A DNA stretch of 64,000 nucleotides, from positions 186,001 to 250,000 of the forward strand of contig NZ_FOCQ01000006.1 in assembly GCF_900110165.1 (NCBI RefSeq). Direction: 5' to 3'. The DNA comes from Lihuaxuella thermophila (GTDB taxonomy: Bacteria; Bacillota; Bacilli; Thermoactinomycetales; Thermoactinomycetaceae). Shown piece by piece: positions 25,386 through 34,744 of this stretch. Below the pieces are notes generated by a model. It was not told the DNA's origin. It did no database searches and saw only the letters and a program-made list of their open reading frames with translations. A program made the position numbers and the translations under genes. The number at the start of each line of letters is the position of its first letter. The first letter of the stretch is position 1.

Positions 25386-26574
25386 CGAGGCGCTCTCCGA
25401 TCAGGGCGATGATCTGACGAGCCACTTCTATTTTATTCATGCGGGGAAGGGAGATGACGAGTCCTTCCCGGTCATAAACGGACACGATATTGGTATCCGA
25501 TCCGAATCCGGCCCCCGGCTTGGAAACATCATTGGCAACGATCAGGTCCATTCCCTTCCGTTCCAGCTTCGACAAGGCGTGGCGCTCCATCTCCTCCGTT
25601 TCTGCCGCGAAGCCGACCAAAAGCTGGTCCGGCCTTTTTCTCCGGCCGACCTCCAACGCAATATCCTCTGTTTTTTCCAACACAATCGTCAGTTCATCCG
25701 CCGATTTTTTCATCTTTTGCTTGAACACATGCTTGGGTCGGTAATCGGCAACCGCAGCCGCTTTTATGATTACGTCCGCATCGGGCAAATGGACGAGAAC
25801 TGTATTCTTCATCTCTTCGGCACTTTTGACCTCGATCCGCGTAACACCTGCAGGGGCGTCGAGGGAAACCGGTCCGCTTACCAGCGTGACTTCCGCACCG
25901 GCTTCACGGGCGGCGGCTGCCAGCGCATAACCCATTTTTCCTGAGGAGTAATTGGAAAAGAAGCGGACCGGGTCGAGCGGCTCCACGGTGGGGCCGGCCG
26001 TGATCAAAGCTTTCTTTCCCACAAGCGCTCCGCGGGCGGCGAAAAAGTTTTCTACCCAGGATACGATTTCTTCGGGTTCAGCCATTCTTCCCTGTCCCAC
26101 ATAACCGCAGGCCAACTGGCCTACTCCCGGATCGATAAAATGAACGCCCCGTTTCTTTAACGTTTCCATATTTTTCTGCACGACCGGATTTTCATACATA
26201 TGTACATTCATGGCGGGAGCGATCGCAATCGGGGCCCGGGTGGCGAGCAAAGTGGTGGACAACATATCGTCGGCCAAACCCAGCGCCAATTTGGCAATGA
26301 TATTGGCCGTAGCCGGGGCAATCACAAACAGGTCGGCATGGTCGGCCAAGTCAATGTGGGAAACCACTGCCGGATCGCGTTCGTCAAACGTGTCCACAGC
26401 GACAGGGTGACGGGTCAGCGTTTGCAGGGTCAGCGGAGTGATAAACCGGGTGGCCGACTCCGTCATGATCACCCGCACATCCGCTCCGCGCTGGGTGAGC
26501 TGGCTGGCCACGGAAGCCGCTTTAAACGCGGCAATTCCACCGGTAATCCCGAGCACCACACGTTTTTCTCTCAT
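25375..26574 (-). CDS. coaBC: Bifunctional phosphopantothenoylcysteine decarboxylase / phosphopantothenate-cysteine ligase
   Basis: Carries out two steps of coenzyme A synthesis. In 399 residues: the N-terminal flavin-dependent CoaC decarboxylase (about 1-180) with GITGGIAAFKAA, the catalytic His in VVSHIDLADHAD, APAMNVHMYENP and ACGYVGQGRMAEP; then the CoaB synthetase with ITAGPTVEPLDPVRFFSNYSSGKMG. The frame opens at 26613, but the ATG at 26574 with GGAGGGG 7 bases upstream is the family start. It lies after rpoZ with a strong hairpin between them. Confidence 0.96.
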   Translation of the reverse strand: MREKRVVLGITGGIAAFKAASVASQLTQRGADVRVIMTESATRFITPLTLQTLTRHPVAVDTFDERDPAVVSHIDLADHADLFVIAPATANIIAKLALGLADDMLSTTLLATRAPIAIAPAMNVHMYENPVVQKNMETLKKRGVHFIDPGVGQLACGYVGQGRMAEPEEIVSWVENFFAARGALVGKKALITAGPTVEPLDPVRFFSNYSSGKMGYALAAAAREAGAEVTLVSGPVSLDAPAGVTRIEVKSAEEMKNTVLVHLPDADVIIKAAAVADYRPKHVFKQKMKKSADELTIVLEKTEDIALEVGRRKRPDQLLVGFAAETEEMERHALSKLERKGMDLIVANDVSKPGAGFGSDTNIVSVYDREGLVISLPRMNKIEVARQIIALIGERLDEH

Positions 26575-26614
26575 GGAAATTCCCCTCCTTCTCGAGGCAA
26601 ATGGCGTCCACATA

Positions 26615-26649
26615 GAAAAATAACAACCTGGAGGAGGTTGTTATTTTTC
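26615..26649 (-). terminator. Strong hairpin between rpoZ and coaBC
   Basis: A perfect 15-bp stem (GAAAAATAACAACCT / AGGTTGTTATTTTTC) with loop CCTCC on the minus strand. The T-run forms the end of the 3' arm. The rpoZ stop codon lies in the stem. It should terminate or attenuate transcription only about 40 bases before the coaBC start. Confidence 0.75.
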
Positions 26650-26844
26650 CTGATTGCGCGGCGTTGCGACAAGGATATCGGCAGCGATTTCTTCCAGGGC
26701 AACCCCTACAAATTTTTTTGATTTCGGCTGTAATTGGGGTTCCTCGCCATCCAGCAGCTGTCTGGCGCGTTTGGCAGCCATCACTACCAGCGAATATTTG
26801 CTGTCCGCTTTTTTGACCAAGAGGTCGATGGATGGATAAAGCAT
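26641..26844 (-). CDS. rpoZ: DNA-directed RNA polymerase omega subunit
   Basis: Omega subunit (67 residues), which assists folding and assembly of the beta' subunit. The sequence [30 protein letters not shown] with [12 protein letters not shown] is the conserved omega core. An AGGAGGG site lies before the ATG at 26844. It follows gmk by 15 bases in the conserved remA-gmk-rpoZ-coaBC order. The stop codon is part of a strong hairpin. Confidence 0.97.
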   Translation of the reverse strand: MLYPSIDLLVKKADSKYSLVVMAAKRARQLLDGEEPQLQPKSKKFVGVALEEIAADILVATPRNQEK

Positions 26845-26859
26845 GTCGATCCCTCCTGT

Positions 26860-27462
26860 CTAATCACTCAAAATTAAACGGTCTTTCCGGCAATGTTCAG
26901 CCGTAATGATCGCCTGAATACGCTCGCAGGCCTGTTCCACCACATCGTTGATGACAACATAGTCATAATGATGGATGTGCTTGAATTCATCTTCGGCCAC
27001 ACCCAGCCGGCTGGCGAGCGATTCTTCCGTTTCTGTGCCCCGGTACAAAATGCGTTTCTTTAATTCTTCCATCGTCGGGGGCAGCAAAAAGACAAAAATA
27101 CCGTCCGGAAAGCGCTGTTTCACTTGCAAAGCGCCTTGGACTTCAATCTCCAGCAAAATATCTTTTCCCTCTTTGAGCGTTTCTTCCACAAACCGGCGCG
27201 GCGTGCCGTAATAATTGCCCACATACTGAGCCCACTCAATCAGCTCATCATTTTCAATCATTTTTTTGAACTCGGGAACCGTTTTAAAGAAATAGTTGAC
27301 CCCTTCTTTTTCCCCTTCCCGGGGCGCCCGGGTCGTCGCAGACACGGAGTAAGTCAGTTCCGGCATCCTTTTGCGCAGTGCGGAACAAACAGTTCCCTTT
27401 CCCACGCCCGACGGGCCGGAAACAACGATTAAAAGACCTTCCTTTTGATAAGCTGCTTTCAT
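26860..27462 (-). CDS. gmk: Guanylate kinase
   Basis: Phosphorylates GMP to GDP with ATP. The 200-residue protein has the P-loop [10 protein letters not shown] (15-24), the GMP-binding [17 protein letters not shown] (about 41-57) and [11 protein letters not shown] (about 105-115). Length and motifs are standard. The remA stop lies 12 bases upstream. In low-GC Gram-positives this enzyme is sensitive to (p)ppGpp, but that property cannot be read from the sequence here. Confidence 0.97.
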   Translation of the reverse strand: MKAAYQKEGLLIVVSGPSGVGKGTVCSALRKRMPELTYSVSATTRAPREGEKEGVNYFFKTVPEFKKMIENDELIEWAQYVGNYYGTPRRFVEETLKEGKDILLEIEVQGALQVKQRFPDGIFVFLLPPTMEELKKRILYRGTETEESLASRLGVAEDEFKHIHHYDYVVINDVVEQACERIQAIITAEHCRKDRLILSD

Positions 27463-27474
27463 GATAAGTCCTTT

Positions 27475-27741
27475 CTAATCCACAATCTCTTCAGAATGTT
27501 CCTTGCTTGCCAGACGATGGGCAACCGTTTCCGGTTGAACGGCAGACAAAATGACATGGTCGCTGTCCGTAATGATCACAGCCCTCGTCCGGCGGCCATA
27601 TGTAGCATCGATTAACACACCGCGGTCACGCGCTTCCTGAATGATGCGCTTAATCGGGGCAGAGTCCGGGCTGACAATGGAAACAATACGATTCGCGGAG
27701 ACGATATTGCCAAAACCGATATTGATTAACTTAATAGCCAA
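27475..27741 (-). CDS. remA: Extracellular matrix regulator RemA family protein
   Basis: RemA (YlzA) is a ring-forming DNA-binding protein that activates matrix operons and osmoprotection genes in B. subtilis. The 88-residue product begins [23 protein letters not shown] and contains [13 protein letters not shown] and [30 protein letters not shown], near identical in family proteins. It lies directly before gmk, as in Bacillus. The start ATG at 27741 follows a GAGGAGG site. Confidence 0.96.
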   Translation of the reverse strand: MAIKLINIGFGNIVSANRIVSIVSPDSAPIKRIIQEARDRGVLIDATYGRRTRAVIITDSDHVILSAVQPETVAHRLASKEHSEEIVD

Positions 27742-27853
27742 ATCCGAGTACCTCCTCGCCCATTATTCTATCATCATGATCGCTCATACCCGGTTTCTTT
27801 TCATTTTTACCCTACTAGGCTATTTTAGACGGTTTTCCCTGATGAATCAATGA

Positions 27854-28747
27854 TTACTCAATATTTTGCACCTGTTCTTTCATTTTTTCCAGCTCGCTCT
27901 TGCAATCGACCACCAGCGCACTGATCGACCTCAGATTTGCCTTGGAGCCGATGGTGTTGACTTCACGGTTCATCTCCTGGATGAGAAAATCAAGCCTTCT
28001 TCCCACGGGATCAGCGGAGCCAAGCGCATCCATAAATTGGTTGGCATGACTTTCCAACCGGGTAAGCTCTTCCGAGATATCCGCTTTATCGGCAAAAATA
28101 GCCACTTCCATCAACAGTCGGTCGGGATCGTATTCCCTTCCTTGAAGCAGTTCATTCATCCGGTCCTGCAGGCGGTTCTGCATTTGCCGGACAGCCTGGG
28201 GCGCTTCCTCCTTCATTTTGGACGCCAAAGCAAGGATGGCCTTCACCCTCTGCATGAGATCGTTTCCCAGATGTTCACCTTCCCGCTGCCGCATTTCTTT
28301 CAAATCCAGGCAAGCCCGTTCAACGGACTGAAATACGGCATCCCGGTGGTCATCCGCTTCCCACTTCGGCTCTTCAATGAGCCAAAACTCCGGTTTGCTG
28401 ATCAAGTCCGCCAACGTGATGCGGGACTCGATCCCCAGCCTTTCTTCCACCTGTCTGCCGACTTGGATAAAACTTTCGATTAACCCCCAATCGACTTGGA
28501 CTGTTCGCTCCGGCTGAAGCTGGCCTTCCAACGAAATAAACACATCGACCCTGCCCCGTTTGACGACCTGTTGAACCTGTTTGCGTATCGCCTCTTCCAA
28601 ACCCATCCATCCGTGGGGCAGGCGGATGACGATCTCCAAGAAACGGTGGTTGACAGAACGAATCTCAGTCACATAACGAATCCCGTTCTTATCAATTTCT
28701 CCACGACCGTATCCGGTCATACTCATGAGCTTGTTTCTTTTTTCCAT
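27854..28747 (-). CDS. YicC/YloC family endoribonuclease
   Basis: Member of the YicC family, a clamp-like endoribonuclease implicated in RNA turnover. The 297-residue protein starts near MSMTGYGRGE, the family N-terminal signature, followed by EIRSVNHRFLEI. It ends with IFADKADISEELTRLESHANQF and FLIQEMNREVNTIGSKA, the conserved catalytic C-terminal domain. The ATG at 28747 is taken, with GAGAGGAA 13 bases upstream; internal ATGs at codons 8 and 10 are alternatives. It lies upstream of remA, as yloC does in Bacillus. Confidence 0.94.
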   Translation of the reverse strand: MEKRNKLMSMTGYGRGEIDKNGIRYVTEIRSVNHRFLEIVIRLPHGWMGLEEAIRKQVQQVVKRGRVDVFISLEGQLQPERTVQVDWGLIESFIQVGRQVEERLGIESRITLADLISKPEFWLIEEPKWEADDHRDAVFQSVERACLDLKEMRQREGEHLGNDLMQRVKAILALASKMKEEAPQAVRQMQNRLQDRMNELLQGREYDPDRLLMEVAIFADKADISEELTRLESHANQFMDALGSADPVGRRLDFLIQEMNREVNTIGSKANLRSISALVVDCKSELEKMKEQVQNIE

Positions 28748-29154
28748 ACTATTATTGTGTTCCTCTCGTTTCCAAAATTCAAGGTTTACACAAAAGTTTA
28801 TACCTGCTTTAAAAATAATAAACGATTTCTGTTCATTCTAACACCATTTTTCCATTAAAATTATTTCATTTTAAACGGATCGATAATAACTCCTTTAAAT
28901 TTCACAGGATAAAAAATGCACCTACATTTACAGAAAAAATCATTAACCTGTCCAAATAGTACGTCACCGGCCTTTGATTGAGGTGTCACTGAGCACGTTG
29001 ATTACAACTACTGAAGGGGAAACGAAAAGTCGGGGAACAAAAACAAGGGGAACGCATGCACGTGAAAGCCGCTACGGTTCCTTTTACCGCACCATTCCCT
29101 TGCCAGAAAAATGCGGACGCGCCGACTCCAGGTGAGGGACCTGAAGCACTGACA
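28748..29154. other. Non-coding stretch upstream of yicC
   Basis: About 400 bases without a supportable gene. The half next to yicC is AT-rich and probably holds its promoter (a TATAAA on the minus strand near 28795, with a poor -35). No RNA gene or repeat was recognised. Confidence 0.5.
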
Positions 29155-29212
29155 ACAATAACCAAACAGAGCCCCGCTCAACCAAACATCCGTTGGTTAG
29201 CGGGGCTCTGTT
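29155..29212 (-). terminator. Terminator of the amino-acid permease gene
   Basis: A long stem of about 19 bp with one mismatch (29167-29185 pairing with 29193-29211) around a 7-base loop. On the minus strand it is followed by TTTGGTTATTGTTG. It lies 8 bases after the permease stop. Confidence 0.85.
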
Positions 29213-29219
29213 CATGATA

Positions 29220-30632
29220 TCAGTTGACTTTATTTTCCGACTGATTGAGGACAGAATGCTTTCTTGCATACGTGAAGTAGACAACAACACCAATCGCAAG
29301 CCAGATCAGGAATGCGGTCCAGGTAATGGGTTGAAGCTTGGACATCAGGAACAAGCAGAACGCTACAGCCAAGAGCGGAATAACCGGGACTCCGGGACAA
29401 CGGAACACCCGCGGCAAATCCGGTCTCGTTTTTCTGAGCACGATCACCCCGATCGACACCAGCGTGAAGGCGAACAAGGTTCCAATGTTGACCAGTTCGG
29501 CCAGCCTTTGTAACGGAATGAGTGCCCCGATTAAACCGGCAACGATTCCCAAGAACCAAGTGGTCCCAAACGGTGTTTTATATTTCGGGTGGACATTGGA
29601 GAACTTCTTGGGGATCAGGCCGTCACGAGACATAGCGAAAGCGATGCGTGTTTGTCCATACAGCATGACGAGCATGACCGTGGTCATCCCCAGGATGGCA
29701 CCGAGGTCGACAAATCCTGCCACCCAGTTTTGTCCCGCGATTTGCAGGGCGAGGGACACCGGGTGGGACACGTCTTTTGCAAACTGCATATAAGGCACAA
29801 TTCCTGTCATAATCAGCGTCACTACAATATAGAGCGCGGTACAAATGCCCAAGGAGAACAGCAATCCTCTCGGCAAGTCCCTTTTCGGATTGCGGGTTTC
29901 CTCCGCTGCTGCCGCGACGGCGTCAAAACCAACATAGGCAAAAAAGACACTGGCCGCAGCCGCAAAAACCCCGGTAGAACCAAACGGAGCAAACGGCGTC
30001 CAGTTATCCGGCTTCACATAAGCAACCCCTACACCGATAAACAAGAGCACAACGAGAACTTTAATGATAACCATGATGTTGTTCACTTTTTTGGACTCGG
30101 TGATGCCCCGTGCGAGCAGGAAGGTAATTCCCATTACGATCAGGAACGCCGGAAGATTGAAATAGGTTGTCTCCCCTGGAACGGCTCCCGGAGCAGCGGT
30201 CAACGCGGTCGGCAAATGAATGCCAAATCCGGCTAACAGTGATTGGAAATACCCGGACCAACCAACGGATACGGAGCTGACCGCAAACAGATATTCCAGC
30301 ACCAGATCCCATCCGATGATCCAAGCGATAAATTCACCCAATGTGGCGTAACTATACGTGTAGACAGAACCGGATACCGGAACGATGGAAGCGAACTCTG
30401 CGTAAGCGAGAGCAGAGAAGGCAGCAGCTAATCCTGCAATGATAAATGAAATGACGAGTGCCGGTCCTGCTGTAAGCGCTCCCGTTCCAGTCAAAACGAA
30501 GATCCCGGTCCCGATGATCGCCCCGATCCCCAGCAAGGTTAAATCCCAGGCAGACAGGTCTCTTTTTAATTTATTTTTGCCCTGGGCTTCTTGAAGCAGA
30601 TCGGCAATGTTTTTCGTACGAAATAGTTGCAC
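29220..30632 (-). CDS. APC superfamily amino-acid permease (cationic amino-acid transporter type)
   Basis: A 470-residue inner-membrane permease with about 12 helices, of the CAT subgroup of the APC superfamily (YfnA/YhdG-like). The first helix has the substrate-site motif GIGAIIGTGIFVLTG (about 35-49), and the segment FFAYVGFDAVAAAAEETRNPKRDLPRG (about 235-260) is typical. It starts with GTG after GGGAGG. It stands alone, with a strong terminator and a long AT-rich upstream region. The substrate is not determinable; branched-chain or cationic amino acids are typical of the group. No T-box motif was seen upstream. Confidence 0.9.
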   Translation of the reverse strand: MQLFRTKNIADLLQEAQGKNKLKRDLSAWDLTLLGIGAIIGTGIFVLTGTGALTAGPALVISFIIAGLAAAFSALAYAEFASIVPVSGSVYTYSYATLGEFIAWIIGWDLVLEYLFAVSSVSVGWSGYFQSLLAGFGIHLPTALTAAPGAVPGETTYFNLPAFLIVMGITFLLARGITESKKVNNIMVIIKVLVVLLFIGVGVAYVKPDNWTPFAPFGSTGVFAAAASVFFAYVGFDAVAAAAEETRNPKRDLPRGLLFSLGICTALYIVVTLIMTGIVPYMQFAKDVSHPVSLALQIAGQNWVAGFVDLGAILGMTTVMLVMLYGQTRIAFAMSRDGLIPKKFSNVHPKYKTPFGTTWFLGIVAGLIGALIPLQRLAELVNIGTLFAFTLVSIGVIVLRKTRPDLPRVFRCPGVPVIPLLAVAFCLFLMSKLQPITWTAFLIWLAIGVVVYFTYARKHSVLNQSENKVN

Positions 30633-31130
30633 AATTCTACCTCCCCTGACTATTTAGTTGATTTTTTCAGAACCGTTGTCATTTTAACACCGAGTTATTT
30701 ATGCGTCAACACCATTTTTTTCTACAATTAAATAAAACTTAACCAATTAACCAATCTTTCACAATCCCTCATGGAGAGTATGTCCAACCATCCAAATGTT
30801 TTTTTCAAAATTAGAATCATTCAAGAAAACTTTTTTTATTATGGTGTTTGACTTTCCACGGTATTGGGTTCCATCTCCCAGTACAGCCGATAAGGCGGGA
30901 ACGTTGATCACCTGCTTTCATGCCGAAGATCCTTGCCCATCCTTGCGCCGCAGAGATCAGTTATAATCCGACCGATCTGCGCATTTCGTGTTGAATTTGG
31001 CCTGTATCACTTTTGTGGTTGGGTGCAGTAATAATTCTCCCCCTTTCTCATTTTTATATGTGAGGCCGGGCTTAACAGAATATGGGTACGGGTGTCCGTA
31101 GCGCCCCCGATCCGTACATCGTTCTGGCAT
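30633..31130. other. Non-coding region upstream of the permease
   Basis: About 500 bases. The part near 30640-30860 is AT-rich and probably contains the permease promoter. The part at 30900-31130 has higher GC and a short open frame on the minus strand without a ribosome-binding site. I found no T-box, riboswitch or repeat; it may include a decayed gene. Confidence 0.4.
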
Positions 31131-31157
31131 GAAAAAAACCCCATGATTATCATGGGG
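31131..31157 (-). terminator. Terminator of the ROK regulator gene
   Basis: CCCCATGAT-T-ATCATGGGG (31139-31157) is a perfect palindrome followed on the minus strand by seven T residues. It lies about 50 bases after the ROK gene stop. Confidence 0.9.
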
Positions 31158-31205
31158 AGTCATCATCGAATTGTCATGTTCAACCACCATAAGATGGTTT
31201 CATTT

Positions 31206-32414
31206 TTAATCCGGGGTGGGGGTAAACAATTTTTTTAACACCAGTGTAAAGGCTCCCACTACGGCCGCCTGTTTTCCCAGATTGGAAGTCACGATTGAAA
31301 CCTGTTTGACAGAGTCGGTCAAAGCACGGGCCATTACAACTTCTTTTAATGGATCGATCACCAGGGATCCGGCACGGGCAATTCCTCCGTGCAAAATGAT
31401 TTTCGATGGATTGAAAAGGTTGATTAAGTTAGCCAGTCCAATGCCGAGATACCTTCCGGTGTCCGCCAGAACTTCCATGGCCGGTCGGTCTCCTTCCAAA
31501 GCCGCTTCATAAATCATTTCCCCTGTAATTTGGGAGAGATCTCCCTTCGCTTTTTGCCATACACTTGTCTTTTCTCCGAGGAGAATGGCCTTTTGCATTC
31601 TCAGCACCATTCCGGGCCCGCTGGCGAATGCTTCCAGACAACCATAATTTCCGCACCGGCACTGGGGACCCTCCACATCGATGGGAATATGGCCGACTTC
31701 TCCCGCAGCAAAGGAGGAGCCGTGATAAAGTTTATGATCTAAAATTATACCGGCGCCAACTCCTGTACTCACATTGACACATATAAAATTGGCCAAATCG
31801 CGCCCCTGGCCAAACCAACTCTCAGCCAGCGCGAGAGCACGGACATCATTTTCCACTAATACCGGGATATTAAACTCTGTTTCAAGGAACTGCTTGATCG
31901 GTATTTGCCGCAAATTCAAATGGGTGGCATAAATCGATTCTCCCTTCTGCGGATCGACCAACCCGTGCATGCCCACACCGATGCCCAGAACCGGCTGACC
32001 GTCGGTCCGGGCCAACTCGACACATTTGGCGACCATTGCCTTCAGGCTTTCCAAAAATTGTTCTTTTGTCGGTGACTCCGGAACATTTCCTTCCAGTTGG
32101 TAAATGATTTTTCCACATATATTGGCAATTGCCGCATCGATTTTGTTGGCTCTGGCGTAAATGCCGATGACATAAAACCTGGATGAATTAATATTCAGCA
32201 TGATCGGTTTACGGCCGCCGGTCGATGCTCCCAGATCGCTTTCCACGATCAGCTCTGAGTCAAGCAATTCGGCGACGATGTTTGTAACCGTTGGAGGAGT
32301 TAATTTTGTAATTTTGGCAATTTCCGCCCGGGAAATAGGACCTTTTAAGCGAACCAGATTGAGAATAGTGGATTTATTCAAAGATTTCATCCATTGGAAA
32401 CTGCCTGTTTGCAT
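31206..32414 (-). CDS. ROK family transcriptional repressor, probable galactose regulator
   Basis: NagC/XylR-type regulator of 402 residues. The N-terminal MarR-like winged helix (about 10-75) includes ISRAEIAKITKLTPPTVTNIVAELL; the ROK sugar-kinase fold follows with GVGMHGLVDP, VENDVRALALAE, GEVGHIPI and the zinc motif CRCGNYGCLEAF (about 245-256). It is transcribed downstream of galT-galK, from its own candidate promoter. This context suggests control by galactose or a related sugar. The probable operator is the palindrome downstream of the galT promoter. The ATG at 32414 has an AAGGAGG site. Confidence 0.88.
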   Translation of the reverse strand: MQTGSFQWMKSLNKSTILNLVRLKGPISRAEIAKITKLTPPTVTNIVAELLDSELIVESDLGASTGGRKPIMLNINSSRFYVIGIYARANKIDAAIANICGKIIYQLEGNVPESPTKEQFLESLKAMVAKCVELARTDGQPVLGIGVGMHGLVDPQKGESIYATHLNLRQIPIKQFLETEFNIPVLVENDVRALALAESWFGQGRDLANFICVNVSTGVGAGIILDHKLYHGSSFAAGEVGHIPIDVEGPQCRCGNYGCLEAFASGPGMVLRMQKAILLGEKTSVWQKAKGDLSQITGEMIYEAALEGDRPAMEVLADTGRYLGIGLANLINLFNPSKIILHGGIARAGSLVIDPLKEVVMARALTDSVKQVSIVTSNLGKQAAVVGAFTLVLKKLFTPTPD

Positions 32415-32462
32415 ATGAACCTCCTTTCTGCCTAATGCAAAAGTTCATGCTTTCCCACCTCT

Positions 32463-32478
32463 GCCGAAGCGCTTTCAA
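32463..32478 (-). promoter_or_regulatory. Candidate cre site upstream of the ROK gene
   Basis: On the minus strand TTGAAAGCGCTTCGGC matches the CcpA catabolite-responsive element WTGNAANCGNWNNCW at 13 of 15 positions. It lies downstream of the proposed promoter, a position for roadblock repression. Confidence 0.5.
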
Positions 32479-32512
32479 CCCCGCTCATTTTGAAATATGT
32501 CCATCTTTTTTG

Positions 32513-32541
32513 ATTTTAATATAGTTTCATCCCTCTGTGTA
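32513..32541 (-). promoter_or_regulatory. Candidate sigma-A promoter for the ROK gene
   Basis: On the minus strand TACACA (32536-32541), a 17-base spacer and TAAAAT (32513-32518). It allows the regulator to be made independently of galTK. Confidence 0.45.
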
Positions 32542-32574
32542 GAAAAAATTTGCACAACTCTTCTCTCTTCCTTT

Positions 32575-33750
32575 TCAATCATCCAGCTCTCTGGCCCCGT
32601 CTCCAATTTCCGCCACATAAAAGGAAGGAGTGAGTCCCGTCTCCCGGTGATAGCCATTTGCTACTTGATGTTGAAATGCTTGCACATGGTCGCGATGAAC
32701 GAGACTGACCGTGCACCCGCCAAAGCCGGCTCCCGTCATTCGCGATCCGATGCATCCCTCCGATTGTCTGGCCACCTTCACCAACGTATCCAGTTCATGT
32801 CCGGTCACTTCATACAAATCGCGCAATGAATCATGAGATTCGTTCATTAGCTTTCCAAATCGGAGCAAATCACCTAGGCGCAAGGCATCTGCGGACTCCC
32901 GCACTCTGGCATTCTCTTTGACCACATGTTCCACCCGTCTGGCAACAGCCGGGGCGCTGTTAAGCGCATGGCGTGCCTTCTCCCAACCGGCAAGTTCCAC
33001 TTGGCCCAAACATTCTTCTTTGTCCAGGTAGGGGGACATCAGCCGGAACCCCTCCTCTACTTCGCTTCTCCGCTCGTTATATTTGGATTCTGCCAGAGAG
33101 CGCGCTTTGTTCGTATTGGTGATCACCAGCCGGTAATCTCCCAAAACGAGCGGGATATACGAAAAAGAAAGGGTGTTGCAGTTGAGCAAAACAGCGTGAT
33201 CCGCTTTTCCCATTCCCACTGCAAATTGGTCCATGATGCCACAGTTGACTCCGACAAACCGGTTTTCCGCATGCCGTGCCAATTGTACCAATTCGAGCAT
33301 CGGGAATCCTGCGTTGAACATCTCATTCAAGGCCACGGCTGTCACCAATTCGATCGATGCGGAAGAAGAGAGGCCGGCTCCCTGCGGAATATTTCCCTGG
33401 AAAAGGATGTCCAATCCCGTGACAGGCACCCCTTTATCCAGAAATTCCTTTATGACGCCTTTGGGATAATTGGCCCACCCATCTTCAATCCGGTATGTAA
33501 GCGAGTCGATCTGACATTCCACCAGCCCGGCAAAGGAGGTCGAAGCGAAGCGAAGCAGACCGTCCCGGCGCATGCGTACCCGCGCCCAGGTACCGAAGCT
33601 CAGGGCAGCAGGGAAAACCAGACCGCCGGTGTAATCCGTATGTTCACCGATCAGGTTCACCCGTCCGGGGGCAAAAAAGAGCCTCGTACCCTGCGCACTT
33701 TCACCGAAGGTTTTTTCAAACAGCTCCCGATCTGACTGCTTCCTGATCAA
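32575..33750 (-). CDS. galK: Galactokinase
   Basis: Phosphorylates galactose to galactose-1-phosphate (Leloir pathway). This GHMP kinase of 391 residues has the N-terminal galactokinase signature GRVNLIGEHTDYTGG (about 29-43), the ATP loop PQGAGLSSSASIE (about 120-132) and the C-terminal GHMP motif MTGAGFGGC (about 341-349). Start is TTG at 33748-33750, 10 bases after GGAG; no ATG or GTG fits better. It overlaps the end of galT by 35 bases. galE is not in the window. Confidence 0.96.
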   Translation of the reverse strand: MIRKQSDRELFEKTFGESAQGTRLFFAPGRVNLIGEHTDYTGGLVFPAALSFGTWARVRMRRDGLLRFASTSFAGLVECQIDSLTYRIEDGWANYPKGVIKEFLDKGVPVTGLDILFQGNIPQGAGLSSSASIELVTAVALNEMFNAGFPMLELVQLARHAENRFVGVNCGIMDQFAVGMGKADHAVLLNCNTLSFSYIPLVLGDYRLVITNTNKARSLAESKYNERRSEVEEGFRLMSPYLDKEECLGQVELAGWEKARHALNSAPAVARRVEHVVKENARVRESADALRLGDLLRFGKLMNESHDSLRDLYEVTGHELDTLVKVARQSEGCIGSRMTGAGFGGCTVSLVHRDHVQAFQHQVANGYHRETGLTPSFYVAEIGDGARELDD

Positions 33751-34729
33751 ACTGATTCAGCTCCTCTTTTTTAAGATACCGATGATAGGCTTCGCGCAAA
33801 CGTTTCGCCGTCTCTTCTACCGCCAGCGGGTTGCAGGCGGCCCAGGCTCCCATTTCCGAAGAGGCGTAATATTTGATGCGATTCCGTTCACGCAGAGGGG
33901 GATAAAACTCGATGTGAAAGCGGTAATAATCTTCTACATTTTCCCCGTTGACCGGCCGCTGGTGAAGCACCATCATATACGGGAACAGCCGGTCAAACAA
34001 GGTATCCATCGCCCCTGTCATCCGTTTGAGCATCTCCGCCAGGCTGCGTTTTTCCGCACGGTTAAAATCGCTTAAAGCGGTTTTGGGACTCTTGCTGACG
34101 ATGAACAATCCATAAGGATAATCAGTAAAAAAAGGGATATAGGCTAAGAAATGATCATTTTCGGCAATCACCCGCTCTTTAAAACGCAGCTCTTCCCGGT
34201 TCATCTCTTCAAACAAATTCTTGCCCGTCTCTTGAAAGTACTTTTTGCAGTTCGCCAGTTCGGTGCGAATCTTGAGCGGCATTTGGGAATACGCGTAAAT
34301 TTGTCCGTGCGGATGAGGCATGGTGACCCCGCATTCCTCCCCGCGGTTTTCAAAGATCATCACATATTGATGACGAGGATTTTTGCTCAATTCGACATAA
34401 CGTTCGGTCCAAAGATCCACCAGTTTCTCGATATGATCCACGGAAAGCTCGGGAAGGGTTTTGGTATGTTCCGGGGAGTATAAAATGACTTCGCATTTAC
34501 CATAAGCCTTCTTTGTCCGATACAATTCCGACCCGACCGGATCCGGCTCGGGAGGATGCTCCATCAAAGCGGGAAAATCATTGTCGTATTTCCATACGTC
34601 ATATTGATCGGGCACTTTGCCGGAACCGGGACAAAACGGGCAATAGTCTTTCGGCATGTTGGGGCGATGTTGGCGATTGGAAGCAACCATCGTCCAGTCA
34701 TCCAACAACGGGTTATATCGTAATTCCAT
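33716..34729 (-). CDS. galT: Galactose-1-phosphate uridylyltransferase
   Basis: Exchanges UDP-glucose and galactose-1-phosphate (Leloir pathway). The 337-residue protein is of the HIT-like class: MELRYNPLLDDWTMVAS start, zinc ligands in CPFCPG (30-35), and the nucleophile motif HPHGQIYAYSQ with the active-site His in the middle. A second zinc region is around HIEFYPPLRE. It is the first gene of the galT-galK operon, with a GAGGAGG site and a strong promoter upstream. It belongs to the E. coli/actinobacterial-type GalT, unlike the longer GalT2 of some low-GC Gram-positives. Confidence 0.96.
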   Translation of the reverse strand: MELRYNPLLDDWTMVASNRQHRPNMPKDYCPFCPGSGKVPDQYDVWKYDNDFPALMEHPPEPDPVGSELYRTKKAYGKCEVILYSPEHTKTLPELSVDHIEKLVDLWTERYVELSKNPRHQYVMIFENRGEECGVTMPHPHGQIYAYSQMPLKIRTELANCKKYFQETGKNLFEEMNREELRFKERVIAENDHFLAYIPFFTDYPYGLFIVSKSPKTALSDFNRAEKRSLAEMLKRMTGAMDTLFDRLFPYMMVLHQRPVNGENVEDYYRFHIEFYPPLRERNRIKYYASSEMGAWAACNPLAVEETAKRLREAYHRYLKKEELNQFDQEAVRSGAV

Positions 34730-34744
34730 CTGTCCTCCTCCTCT

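Noticed and set aside
29084-29299. Open frame of 71 codons on the minus strand
   Set aside because: It runs through the permease terminator and out of frame into the permease gene.
30633-31130. T-box leader before the amino-acid permease
   Set aside because: The conserved T-box sequence was not found on the minus strand.
30957-31190. Open frame of 77 codons on the minus strand
   Set aside because: No ribosome site, no recognisable domain, and it covers the ROK gene terminator.
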